A DNA stretch of 64,000 nucleotides. Origin: Actinomadura sp. WMMA1423 (GTDB taxonomy: Bacteria; Actinomycetota; Actinomycetes; Streptosporangiales; Streptosporangiaceae). Below are positions 36,129-43,476 of the stretch, in pieces; within the stretch, counting starts at the first letter, position 1; each line of letters begins with the position of its first letter. Location of the stretch: the NCBI RefSeq assembly GCF_006547145.1, contig NZ_CP041244.1, positions 1,178,001-1,242,000 on the forward strand, given 5' to 3'. The notes below the pieces were generated by a model. The model worked only from the letters and a program-made list of their open reading frames with translations. It was not told the DNA's origin and did not search any database. The position numbers and the translations under genes were made by a program.

Positions 36129-37106
36129 CTACGCGAACGCGTTCACCCCGGTCAGCTCCGCCGACAGCGCCCACAGCCGCCCGGCCTGCTCCGGGTCGGT
36201 CGCGTAGGACCGCACGCCGCTGGAGGGCGCGCCGCTCCGTCCGCGCGGCGCGGGCCGGTCGTCCGGGACCTGCTCGGCGATGTCGCAGTCCTCGCAGTAC
36301 ACGCCGCCCATCCCGGCCAGCCGCGGTGACGTGGCCGCCCACACCGCCGTCGCCGCGCCCTGCTCCGGCGTCTTGAACCCTTGTGCGATCTCGTTCCCGT
36401 CCTCGTCGATCCAGCCGTTCGCCACCTTCTCCTCCTTGGGGATGTGGCGCTGGAGGGGCGTCAGGATGCTCCCCGGGTGGAGCGAGAAGGCCCGCACCTC
36501 GTCCTTGGCGAGCGCGTCCAGGTGGACGGCGAACAGCACGTTGGCCGTCTTCGCCTGCCCGTACGCCTCCCACTTGTCGTAGCCCTGCTCGAACTGGACG
36601 TCGTCCCAGCGGATCGGCGAGAAGTGGTGCCCGCGCGACGACACCGAGACGACCCGCGCCCCCGGCCCGACGGCCGGCCACAGGCGGTTCACCAGCGCGA
36701 AGTGCCCGAGGTGGTTGGTGGCGAACTGCGCCTCCCAGCCCGGCCCCACCCGCGTCTCCGGGCACGCCATGACGGCCGCGTTGTCGATCACGATGTCGAT
36801 GCCGCGCCCGGAGGCGAGGAAGCGCTCGGCGAACCCGCGCACGCTCTCCAGGTCCGCCAGGTCCAGCTCGTCGATCTCGACGCCGTCGATGCCGCCGACG
36901 GCGTCCTTCGCCGCCTCCGGCCGCCGGGCCGGGACCACCACCCGCGCTCCCGCGCCCGCCAGCGCCCGCGTCGTCTCCAGTCCGAGCCCGGAGTAGCCCC
37001 CCGTGACGACGGCGAGCCGGCCCGACAGGTCGATGCCCTCGAGGACCTCCCGGGCCGTGCTCCCGAAGCCGAATCCCGATCCGATCGTGTGCTGTGGAGT
37101 GGTCAT
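36129..37106 (-). CDS. Short-chain dehydrogenase under a MerR-type promoter
   Basis: 325 aa. SDR motifs: TGGYSGLGLE, VIDNAAVMACPE, the Ser of VVSVSSRGHH and YGQAK. It belongs to the retinol-dehydrogenase/protochlorophyllide-reductase-like group of oxidoreductases. The -10 of the promoter at 37114-37144 is only 7 bases from the ATG, so the mRNA is probably leaderless. The promoter type suggests induction by a MerR activator and a role in handling a toxic carbonyl compound; the regulator gene is not in this window. Confidence 0.88.
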   Translation of the reverse strand: MTTPQHTIGSGFGFGSTAREVLEGIDLSGRLAVVTGGYSGLGLETTRALAGAGARVVVPARRPEAAKDAVGGIDGVEIDELDLADLESVRGFAERFLASGRGIDIVIDNAAVMACPETRVGPGWEAQFATNHLGHFALVNRLWPAVGPGARVVSVSSRGHHFSPIRWDDVQFEQGYDKWEAYGQAKTANVLFAVHLDALAKDEVRAFSLHPGSILTPLQRHIPKEEKVANGWIDEDGNEIAQGFKTPEQGAATAVWAATSPRLAGMGGVYCEDCDIAEQVPDDRPAPRGRSGAPSSGVRSYATDPEQAGRLWALSAELTGVNAFA

Positions 37107-37113
37107 GCCCCCG

Positions 37114-37144
37114 AAGCTAGAAGCTGGAGCGCGCTCCAGGTCAA
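37114..37144 (-). promoter_or_regulatory. MerR-family promoter with 19-bp spacer and 16-bp palindrome
   Basis: Reading leftward: -35 TTGACC (37144-37139), a 19-base spacer and -10 TAGCTT (37119-37114). The spacer contains the perfect palindrome CTGGAGCGCGCTCCAG (37124-37139). An overlong 19-bp spacer holding a dyad is the hallmark of promoters activated by DNA distortion by MerR-type regulators. The SDR start at 37106 coincides with the expected transcription start. Confidence 0.75.
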
Positions 37145-38307
37145 TTCGTTTTCGGGACGAGCGGGCAGTGCGTGCCCATGTAGATCGTCGGGACGCAGCG
37201 GTTGCAGTGGACGCACAGGGACGGCGTGGACGGGTCGGCCGCGATCCGGTTCACGAGGTCGGGCTCGCGGAGCAGGGCGCGGGCCATGGCGACGAACTCG
37301 AAGCCCTCCGCCATCGCGGTGTCCATGCTCGCCCGGTCGGTGATGCCTCCCAGCAGGATCAGCGGCAGGTCGAGCTCGGCGCGGAACCTGCGGGCATGCT
37401 CCAGCAGATAGGCGTCCTGGTAGGGGTAGCCGCGCAGGAACCGCTTGCCGAACATCCGCAGCCCGAGCCTCATGAGCGGCTTGTAGCTGGCCGCGAACTC
37501 CCGGACGGGCATCTCGCCGCGGAAGAGGTACATCGGGTTGAGCAAGGAGCTTCCGGCGGTCAGCTCCAGCGCGTCGACGGTGCCCTCCTCCTGGAGCCTG
37601 CGGGCGACGTAGAGGCTGTCGTCGATCTCCAGGCCGCCGCGCACGCCGTCGCGCATGTTGAGCTTGCCGGTGATCGCGATGCGGTCGCCGACCTCGTCCC
37701 GGACGGCGCGGGCGATGCCGAGCGCGACCTTGGCCCGGTTCTCGATCGGCCCGCCGAAGCCGTCCCCGCGCCGGTTGAGGCGGGGGCTGAGGAACGAGCT
37801 GGCCAGGTAGTTGTGCCCGAGATGGATCTCGACGGCGTCGAAGCCGGACTCGATCGCGAACCTCGCCGCTTCGGCGTGGGCCCGGGTGATGCGCTCGATG
37901 TCCTCGGCCGTGGCCACCTTGGTGAAGGCCATGCCGAGCGGGTTGAAGAACCGTCCGGCCGAGATCGCGGGCAGCCCGTTGGAGCTGGCGTCGGCGACCG
38001 GGCCGGCGTGCCCGATCTGCGCGGACACGGCGGCGCCCTCGGCGTGGACGGCCTCGGTGAGGCGCCGCAGCCCGGGGACGGCCTCCGGCCGCATCCAGAT
38101 CTGCCCCCGGGACGTGCGCCCCTCGGGCGCGACCGCGCAGTAGGCCACGGTGGTCATGCCCACTCCCCCGGCGGCCGGCCGCCGGTGGTACTCGATCAGC
38201 TCGTCGGTCACGAGCGATTCGGGCGTCACCCCCTCGGACGTGGCCGCCTTGATCACGCGATTGCGCAACGTCACCGGTCCGAGCCGCACCGATTCGAAGA
38301 CCTCCAC
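37141..38307 (-). CDS. Old-yellow-enzyme-type NADH:flavin oxidoreductase with C-terminal Cys cluster
   Basis: About 388 aa from GTG 38307. FMN TIM-barrel: VRLGPVTLRNRVIKAA start, AQIGHAGPVAD, EIHLGHNYLASSFLSPRLN with substrate His-Asn type residues, and a GGITDRASMD phosphate site. The C-terminal tail has C365, C368, C371 and C381 (CVHCNRC then C), like the 4Fe-4S ligands of 2,4-dienoyl-CoA reductase FadH, but the following flavodoxin-like/NADPH domains of FadH are absent. It is the last gene of the fadE30-ipdF-kstR2-fadA6 run, 5 bases after fadA6. Possible role: reduction of an unsaturated steroid- or acyl-CoA. Confidence 0.85.
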   Translation of the reverse strand: MEVFESVRLGPVTLRNRVIKAATSEGVTPESLVTDELIEYHRRPAAGGVGMTTVAYCAVAPEGRTSRGQIWMRPEAVPGLRRLTEAVHAEGAAVSAQIGHAGPVADASSNGLPAISAGRFFNPLGMAFTKVATAEDIERITRAHAEAARFAIESGFDAVEIHLGHNYLASSFLSPRLNRRGDGFGGPIENRAKVALGIARAVRDEVGDRIAITGKLNMRDGVRGGLEIDDSLYVARRLQEEGTVDALELTAGSSLLNPMYLFRGEMPVREFAASYKPLMRLGLRMFGKRFLRGYPYQDAYLLEHARRFRAELDLPLILLGGITDRASMDTAMAEGFEFVAMARALLREPDLVNRIAADPSTPSLCVHCNRCVPTIYMGTHCPLVPKTN

Positions 38308-38312
38308 GGGAT

Positions 38313-39467
38313 TCAGAGCCTTTCGATGATGGTCACGTTGGCCTGGCCGCCGCCTTCGCACATGGTCTGGAGGCCGTAGCGGCCTCCGGTGCGGTCGAGC
38401 TCGTGCAGAAGCGTGGTCATCAGGCGGGCGCCGGTGGCGCCGAGGGGGTGGCCGAGGGCGATGGCGCCGCCGTTGGGGTTGGTCGTGGCCGGGTCGGCGC
38501 CGGTCTCCTTGAGCCAGGCGAGCACGACGGACGCGAACGCCTCGTTGATCTCGACGGCGTCGATGTCGCCGATCGTCATCCCGGTCTTCTTCAGCGCGTA
38601 CGCGGTGGCGGGGATGGGCGCGGACAGCATCCGGACGGGGTCCTCGCCGCGCGCGGAAATGTGGTGGATGCGGGCGCGCGGGGTGAGGCCGTGGTCCTTG
38701 ACGGCCTGCTCGGAGGCGATGAGGAGCGCGGCGGCGCCGTCGGAGATCTGCGAGGAGACCGCCGCGGTGAGGCGTCCGCCCTCCACGAGCGTCTTCAGGC
38801 CCGCCATCTTCTCCAGCGTGGTGTCGCGGCGGGGGCCCTCGTCGGCGGTCACGCCCTCCAGGGGGGCGGTCTCGCGCTCGAAGCGGCCCTCGTCGATGGC
38901 GCGGATGGCGCGCTGGTGCGACTCGTACGCGAAGGCCTCCATCTCCTCGCGGGAGATGTCCCAGTCGCGGGCGATCATCTCGGCGCCGTTGAACTGCGAC
39001 ACCTCCGCGTCGCCGTAGCGGCGCGTCCAGCCCGCCGAGCCCGCGAAGGGCCCCTCGGTGAAGCCGAGCGGCGCCGCGGCGGTCATCGCCGAGCCGATCG
39101 GGATCTGCGACATGTTCTGGACGCCGCCCGCGACGACCAGGTCCGACGTCCCGGACAGCACGGCCTGCGCGGCGAAGTGGACGGCCTGCTGGGACGAGCC
39201 GCACTGCCGGTCGACCGTCACGCCGGGGACCTCCTCGGGGAGGCCCGCGGCGAGCCAGCAGGTGCGGGCGATGTCGCCGGCCTGCGGGCCGAGGGTGTCG
39301 ACGCAGCCGAAGACCACGTCCTCGACGGCGGCCGGGTCGATCCTCGTCCGGTCCACGAGCGCGGTCAGCACGTGGGCGCCGAGGTCGGCGGGGTGCACGC
39401 CGGCGAGCCCGCCGTTGCGGCGCCCGACCGGGGCGCGGACCGCGTCGACGATGTATGCCTCGGCCAT
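38313..39467 (-). CDS. fadA6: Thiolase FadA6, last step of HIP ring degradation
   Basis: 384 aa with AAGGAGACACC before the ATG. Thiolase catalytic residues: Cys in VDRQCGSSQQAV (about 88), GGAIALGHPLGATGAR (His) and CEGGGQANV (second Cys). In M. tuberculosis fadA6 (Rv3556c) lies next to kstR2 (Rv3557c) as here and cleaves MOODA-CoA, the product of IpdAB and following steps. The neighbourhood makes FadA6 more likely than a general acetyl-CoA acetyltransferase. Confidence 0.9.
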   Translation of the reverse strand: MAEAYIVDAVRAPVGRRNGGLAGVHPADLGAHVLTALVDRTRIDPAAVEDVVFGCVDTLGPQAGDIARTCWLAAGLPEEVPGVTVDRQCGSSQQAVHFAAQAVLSGTSDLVVAGGVQNMSQIPIGSAMTAAAPLGFTEGPFAGSAGWTRRYGDAEVSQFNGAEMIARDWDISREEMEAFAYESHQRAIRAIDEGRFERETAPLEGVTADEGPRRDTTLEKMAGLKTLVEGGRLTAAVSSQISDGAAALLIASEQAVKDHGLTPRARIHHISARGEDPVRMLSAPIPATAYALKKTGMTIGDIDAVEINEAFASVVLAWLKETGADPATTNPNGGAIALGHPLGATGARLMTTLLHELDRTGGRYGLQTMCEGGGQANVTIIERL

Positions 39468-39491
39468 GGGGGGTGTCTCCTTCGTACGGGG

Positions 39492-40109
39492 CTAGCTCGC
39501 CTGGATCCCTTCGAGGAACATGGCGAGGTACTGCTTGGCGATGTCGTCGGCGGACAGCCGCCCGCCGTGCTGGTACCAGTTGGCCGCGACCCAGACGGTG
39601 TCGCGGATGAAGCGGTAGATGAGGGTCCGGTCGAGGTCGGCGCGGAAGGCGCCCTCCTTGACGCCGCGGTCCAGCAGGGAGAGCCACATCTCCTCGAACC
39701 GGCGCTGGGAGTCCAGGAGGTAGTGGAACCGCTCGCTGGTCGCGAGGTGCTTGGACTCGTTCTGGTAGAGGACGACTGCGGGGCGGTGCCTGTCGATCGA
39801 GCGGAACGACTCGACGACGACGGCCTCCAGGGTGTCGCGCGCGCTGAGCCCGGCGTCCAGGACGCGGTCGTAGGCGGCCCACATGTCGTCCAGGAAGGTC
39901 GACAGGATCTCGTCGGCCATCGACTCCTTGGAGTCGAAGTGGTAATAGAGGCTGCCGCCGAGGATCCCGGCGGCGTCGGCCACCTTCCGGACGGTGGTGG
40001 CGGAGTACCCCTGGGAGGCGAACACCTCGGCGGCCGTGGCGAGCAGCTCAGCCCGCCGCCCCGCGCGGGCGGCGGCGGTGCCCTCGGCGTCGCGCCGTCG
40101 TGGACTCAT
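39492..40109 (-). CDS. kstR2: TetR-family repressor KstR2
   Basis: 205 aa from ATG 40109, preceded by GAGGAA. HTH TTVRKVADAAGILGGSLYYH (about residues 38-57) and a C-terminal ligand domain ending with IYRFIRDTVWVAANWYQHGG, AKQYLAMFLEGI, which strongly resembles the end of mycobacterial KstR2. KstR2 represses the genes for steroid C/D-ring breakdown and is released by HIP-CoA. Gene order fadE30-ipdF-kstR2-fadA6 matches Rv3560c-Rv3556c. It is inside its own target operon, so it should be autoregulated through the site at 42161-42180. Confidence 0.9.
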   Translation of the reverse strand: MSPRRRDAEGTAAARAGRRAELLATAAEVFASQGYSATTVRKVADAAGILGGSLYYHFDSKESMADEILSTFLDDMWAAYDRVLDAGLSARDTLEAVVVESFRSIDRHRPAVVLYQNESKHLATSERFHYLLDSQRRFEEMWLSLLDRGVKEGAFRADLDRTLIYRFIRDTVWVAANWYQHGGRLSADDIAKQYLAMFLEGIQAS

Positions 40110-40135
40110 GCGCTGTTCCTCATGTGCCGGTGCCC

Positions 40136-40915
40136 CTATGCGTGCTGGGAGGAGACGGAGACGACCTCCCCCGTCATGTACGACGAGTAGTCGCTGGCCA
40201 GGAAGACGATAACGTTGGCCACCTCCCACGGCTCGGCGTAGCGGCCGAACGCCTCCCGGCGGGTCAGCTCCTCCAGCAGCTCCTCGGACGTCACCTTGAC
40301 CAGGTGGGGGTGCATGGCGAGGGACGGGGAGACGGCGTTGACCCTGACGCCGAACTCGGCGGCCTCCAGTGCGGAGCAGCGGGTGAGCGCCATGACTCCG
40401 GCCTTGGCGGCGGCGTAGTGCGACTGGCCCTTCTGCGCCCGCCAGCCGATCACCGACGCGTTGTTGACGATGACGCCGGAGCCCTGGTCCCGCATGAGGC
40501 GCAGGGCGGCGCGGGTGCAGCGCATCGTGCCGGTGAGGGTGATGTCGAGAACGCGTCCCCACTGCTCGTCGGCCATGTCGACGAGGTCGGCCGTCCCGCC
40601 GAGGCCCGCGTTGTTGACCGCGACGTCGACGCGCCCGAACCGCTCCACGGCCGCGGCGTAGAGGGCCTGGACCTGCTCCTCGGAGGTGACGTCGCAGGGC
40701 AGCGCGGCGACCCGGTCGGCGCCGAACTCCTTCTCCAGCTCCTGCGCCGTCGCGGCGAGCCGCCGCTCGTGCGCGTCGGAGACCAGGACGCGGGCGCCCT
40801 CCTCCAGGCAGCGGCGGGCCGTGGCGCCGCCGATCCCGGCTCCGGCCGCCGCGGTGATCACGACGGCGCGGCCGGCGAGCAGCCCGTGCCCGGGAACGTA
40901 GGGGGGCGGGGTCAT
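40136..40915 (-). CDS. ipdF: SDR, IpdF-like hydroxy-indene-carboxyl-CoA reductase
   Basis: 259 aa from ATG 40915, overlapping the fadE30 stop (ATGA). SDR motifs: VVITAAAGAGIGGATA in place of the usual TGxxxGxG start, VDVAVNNAGLGGTADLV, NNASVIGW and YAAAK. The place between fadE30 and kstR2 equals Rv3559c, named IpdF for a dehydrogenase step on 5-hydroxy HIP-CoA intermediates (name recalled from the literature on this pathway). Leads to kstR2 26 bases downstream. Confidence 0.85.
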   Translation of the reverse strand: MTPPPYVPGHGLLAGRAVVITAAAGAGIGGATARRCLEEGARVLVSDAHERRLAATAQELEKEFGADRVAALPCDVTSEEQVQALYAAAVERFGRVDVAVNNAGLGGTADLVDMADEQWGRVLDITLTGTMRCTRAALRLMRDQGSGVIVNNASVIGWRAQKGQSHYAAAKAGVMALTRCSALEAAEFGVRVNAVSPSLAMHPHLVKVTSEELLEELTRREAFGRYAEPWEVANVIVFLASDYSSYMTGEVVSVSSQHA

Positions 40916-42150
40916 CCGCGTGCCTTCCTGTCGGCGGCCGGTTCACGGGGCAGGCCGAGCACGCGCTCGGCGATGATGTTGCGCTGGATCTCGTTCGACC
41001 CGGCGTAGATCGTGTCGGAGCGGGAGAACAGGAACAGCCGCTGCCAGTCGTTCAGGTCGTAGGGCCCCGCCTGGGCGGTCCCGCCGCCGGGGCCCGTGCC
41101 CGGCGCCCCGTCGGCGACGAGCCCGGCGGCGCCGAGGACGTCCATGGCGAGCTCGCCGAGTTCGCGGTGCCAGGTGCCCCAGACGAGCTTGGAGATGGAC
41201 GACTCGGGGCCGGGCGCGCCCGTCGCGACGCCCGCCATGGTGCGCACCGCGTTCAGCCGCATGATCTCCAGGCCCATGTAGGACCTGGTCAACCGGTCGC
41301 GCAGCAGCGGATCGTCGATGGCGCCGGTGCGCCGGGCGAGGTCGGCGACGCCCTCGAACTCGCGCCGGAACCCCACCTGCTGGCCGAGGGTCGCGACGCC
41401 GCGCTCGAACCCGAGCGTCGCCATCGCGATCCTCCAGCCGTCGCCGGGCGCGCCGACGATGTTGGCCGCGTCGGTCCGGGCGCCGTCGAAGAACACCTCG
41501 TTGAACTCGGAGGTGCCGGTGAGCTGGACGATCGGCCGGATGTCCACGCCGTCCTGGCGCATCGGGACGAGCAGGTACGACAGCCCCCTGTGCCGGGACG
41601 AGCCGGGCTCGGTGCGGCACACGGCGAAGCACCAGTCGGCTTCGAGGGCCAGCGAGGTCCACACCTTCTGGCCGTTGACCAGCCAGTGGTCGCCGGCCAG
41701 TTCGGCGCGGGTCTGCACGTTGGCGAGGTCGGAGCCCGCGTTCGGCTCGGAGTACCCCTGGCACCACAGCTCCCGCGCCGCCGCGATCGGCGGCAGGAAG
41801 CGGGCGCGCTGCTCGTCGGTGCCGAACGCGATGATCGTGGGTCCGAGGAGGTTCTCGCCGATGTGGTTGACCCGGGCGGGCCCATCAGCGAGCGCATACT
41901 CCTCGTGGAAGATCACCTGCTGCTCGACGGTGGCGCCGCGCCCGCCGTACTCGCGGGGCCAGCCGACGCACGTCCACCCGGCGGCGGCCATGTGCCGCTC
42001 CCAGGCCAGCCGCTCCTCGAAGGCCTCGTGCTCGCGGCCGGGCCCGCCGAGCCCGCGGGCGTGCGCGAACTCGCCCGAGAGGTTGGCCTGGAGCCAGTCG
42101 CGGACCTCGGCGCGGAAGGCCCGGTCCGCGGGCGACTCGTTCTGCTTCAC
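40912..42150 (-). CDS. fadE30: Acyl-CoA dehydrogenase FadE30 of the HIP pathway
   Basis: 412 aa from GTG 42150. ACAD of the FadE30/FadE17-like branch: GWPREYGGRGAT, WCQGYSEPNAGSDLANV, QKVWTSLALEADW and GSNEIQRNIIAERVLGLP. First gene of a five-gene leftward operon. In M. tuberculosis FadE30 dehydrogenates the side chain of 5-OH-HIP-CoA. Residues about 360-377 form a Gly/Pro insertion (PGTGPGGGTAQ) not expected in the family. The KstR2-like site is 11-30 bases before the start. Confidence 0.88.
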   Translation of the reverse strand: MKQNESPADRAFRAEVRDWLQANLSGEFAHARGLGGPGREHEAFEERLAWERHMAAAGWTCVGWPREYGGRGATVEQQVIFHEEYALADGPARVNHIGENLLGPTIIAFGTDEQRARFLPPIAAARELWCQGYSEPNAGSDLANVQTRAELAGDHWLVNGQKVWTSLALEADWCFAVCRTEPGSSRHRGLSYLLVPMRQDGVDIRPIVQLTGTSEFNEVFFDGARTDAANIVGAPGDGWRIAMATLGFERGVATLGQQVGFRREFEGVADLARRTGAIDDPLLRDRLTRSYMGLEIMRLNAVRTMAGVATGAPGPESSISKLVWGTWHRELGELAMDVLGAAGLVADGAPGTGPGGGTAQAGPYDLNDWQRLFLFSRSDTIYAGSNEIQRNIIAERVLGLPREPAADRKARG

Positions 42151-42160
42151 GCCGCGAACT

Positions 42161-42180
42161 CTACCAAACAGTTGTTAGAA
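42161..42180. promoter_or_regulatory. KstR2-like operator before fadE30, overlapping the end of a glycosyltransferase gene
   Basis: CTACCAAACAGTTGTTAGAA, identical at 18 of 20 positions to the reverse strand of the site at 16683-16702. It lies directly before fadE30. Bases 42175-42177 are also the stop codon (TAA) of the glycosyltransferase gene on the same strand. Confidence 0.65.
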
Positions 42181-43476
42181 AGAATCACCCCCCAGCGCGG
42201 GTTCGGCTCCCCGTACGGCGGCCGGGCCCGGGACCGGGGAGGCGGCCGGGCCCTGCGCGGGAGCCGGTGCCGGGGCCCGCACCGGGTCCGGCGCGGGGCC
42301 CGGTGCGGGGGCGGGAAGGTCGCGGTGGAGCAGGTCGAACAGCCGGTCCCAGCGGGCCAGGACGGCGTCCGGGCCGAACCGCGGAACCGACGCGCGGGCC
42401 TCGCTCCCGAGCGCGCGGCGCAGTTCCGGGTCCTCGATGAGCCGGTCGAGGGCCGCGGCGAACGCGGCGATGTCGCCCGGCGGGGCCAGCAGGCCGTCCC
42501 GGCCGTCCTCGATCAGCACGCGCACGCCCGGCGCGCAGTCGAACGCGACCGTGGGCAGCCCGTACGCCATCGCCTCCAGCACCGACATCGGGAAGCCCTC
42601 GGCCCGCGAGGGCAGCGCGAACACCGACGCCTCGACGAGCGCCTCCTCGACGTCGGACACCGCGCCCCGGAACTCGACGGAGCCCGACAGCCCGGCGGCG
42701 TCCGCCCGTGCCCGCAGGTCCGCCTCGTCGGGGCCGGTGCCGTAGATGTGCAACCGCCACCCGGGATGCCGGCAGGCGACGCGCTCCCAGGCCTCCAGCA
42801 TCAGGTCCACGCCCTTCTCGTAGGACAGGCGGCCGACGCAGGCGACGACGGGCAGGTCGAGCGTCGGACGCACGACGGGCGTGACGTGCAGCGGGTTCGG
42901 GATGTGGTCGACGTTGGTCATGCCCGCCCTGGCCCAGGCGTCGGCGTCCTCGGCGGTGAGCACCAGCATCCGGTCGGCGCGGGCGTAGTGCTCCTTGACC
43001 CGCGCGTACCGAGAGGAGGCGCGGGTCGCCTGGTACGACTCGTGGCTCATGGCCACCACGCGCAGCCCGGAGGTGTCGGCCAGCCGCACCCACTCCATGG
43101 CCCAGACCTGCGCGACGATGACGACCGCCCCCGGCCTCGCGGCGGCGAACAGCTCCGACAGCCGCGCCGCCCCCCGCCGCTGCACGGCCGTCCGCCACAG
43201 GTCACGGGCCAGCGCCACCGGATCGAGCCGCCGGAGCGCCTTCCGCGGACGCCACGCCATGGCGGGCGGGCGCCACTCCCCGTGCAGCACCTCGACGGCG
43301 TAGGAGCCGTCGCGGCCGTGGTGGTAGTACGGCTCCGGGCCCCGCGTGATCCCGACGAGGGCGACCCGGTCGCCGCGCCCGGCCAGCAGCCGCGCCATGT
43401 GGTGCGCCCAGCGCTGGAGGCCGCCCATCTCGTCGGCGTTGTTGCACACGATGAAGACGTCACGCGGCGCGGCCAT
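42175..43476 (-). CDS. GT4-family glycosyltransferase
   Basis: 433 aa with AGAGGAGGG before ATG 43476, overlapping the end of the previous gene by 17 bases. GT-B fold: NADEMGGLQRWAHHMARLLA for the acceptor domain and VACVGRLSYEKGVDLMLEAW, PSRAEGFPMSVLEAMAYGLPTV with the E-x7-E motif for the nucleotide-sugar domain. The last about 45 residues are an Ala/Pro-rich tail that looks disordered. Similar proteins glycosylate teichoic acids or capsules. Its stop codon is inside the KstR2-like site. Confidence 0.88.
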   Translation of the reverse strand: MAAPRDVFIVCNNADEMGGLQRWAHHMARLLAGRGDRVALVGITRGPEPYYHHGRDGSYAVEVLHGEWRPPAMAWRPRKALRRLDPVALARDLWRTAVQRRGAARLSELFAAARPGAVVIVAQVWAMEWVRLADTSGLRVVAMSHESYQATRASSRYARVKEHYARADRMLVLTAEDADAWARAGMTNVDHIPNPLHVTPVVRPTLDLPVVACVGRLSYEKGVDLMLEAWERVACRHPGWRLHIYGTGPDEADLRARADAAGLSGSVEFRGAVSDVEEALVEASVFALPSRAEGFPMSVLEAMAYGLPTVAFDCAPGVRVLIEDGRDGLLAPPGDIAAFAAALDRLIEDPELRRALGSEARASVPRFGPDAVLARWDRLFDLLHRDLPAPAPGPAPDPVRAPAPAPAQGPAASPVPGPAAVRGAEPALGGDSF

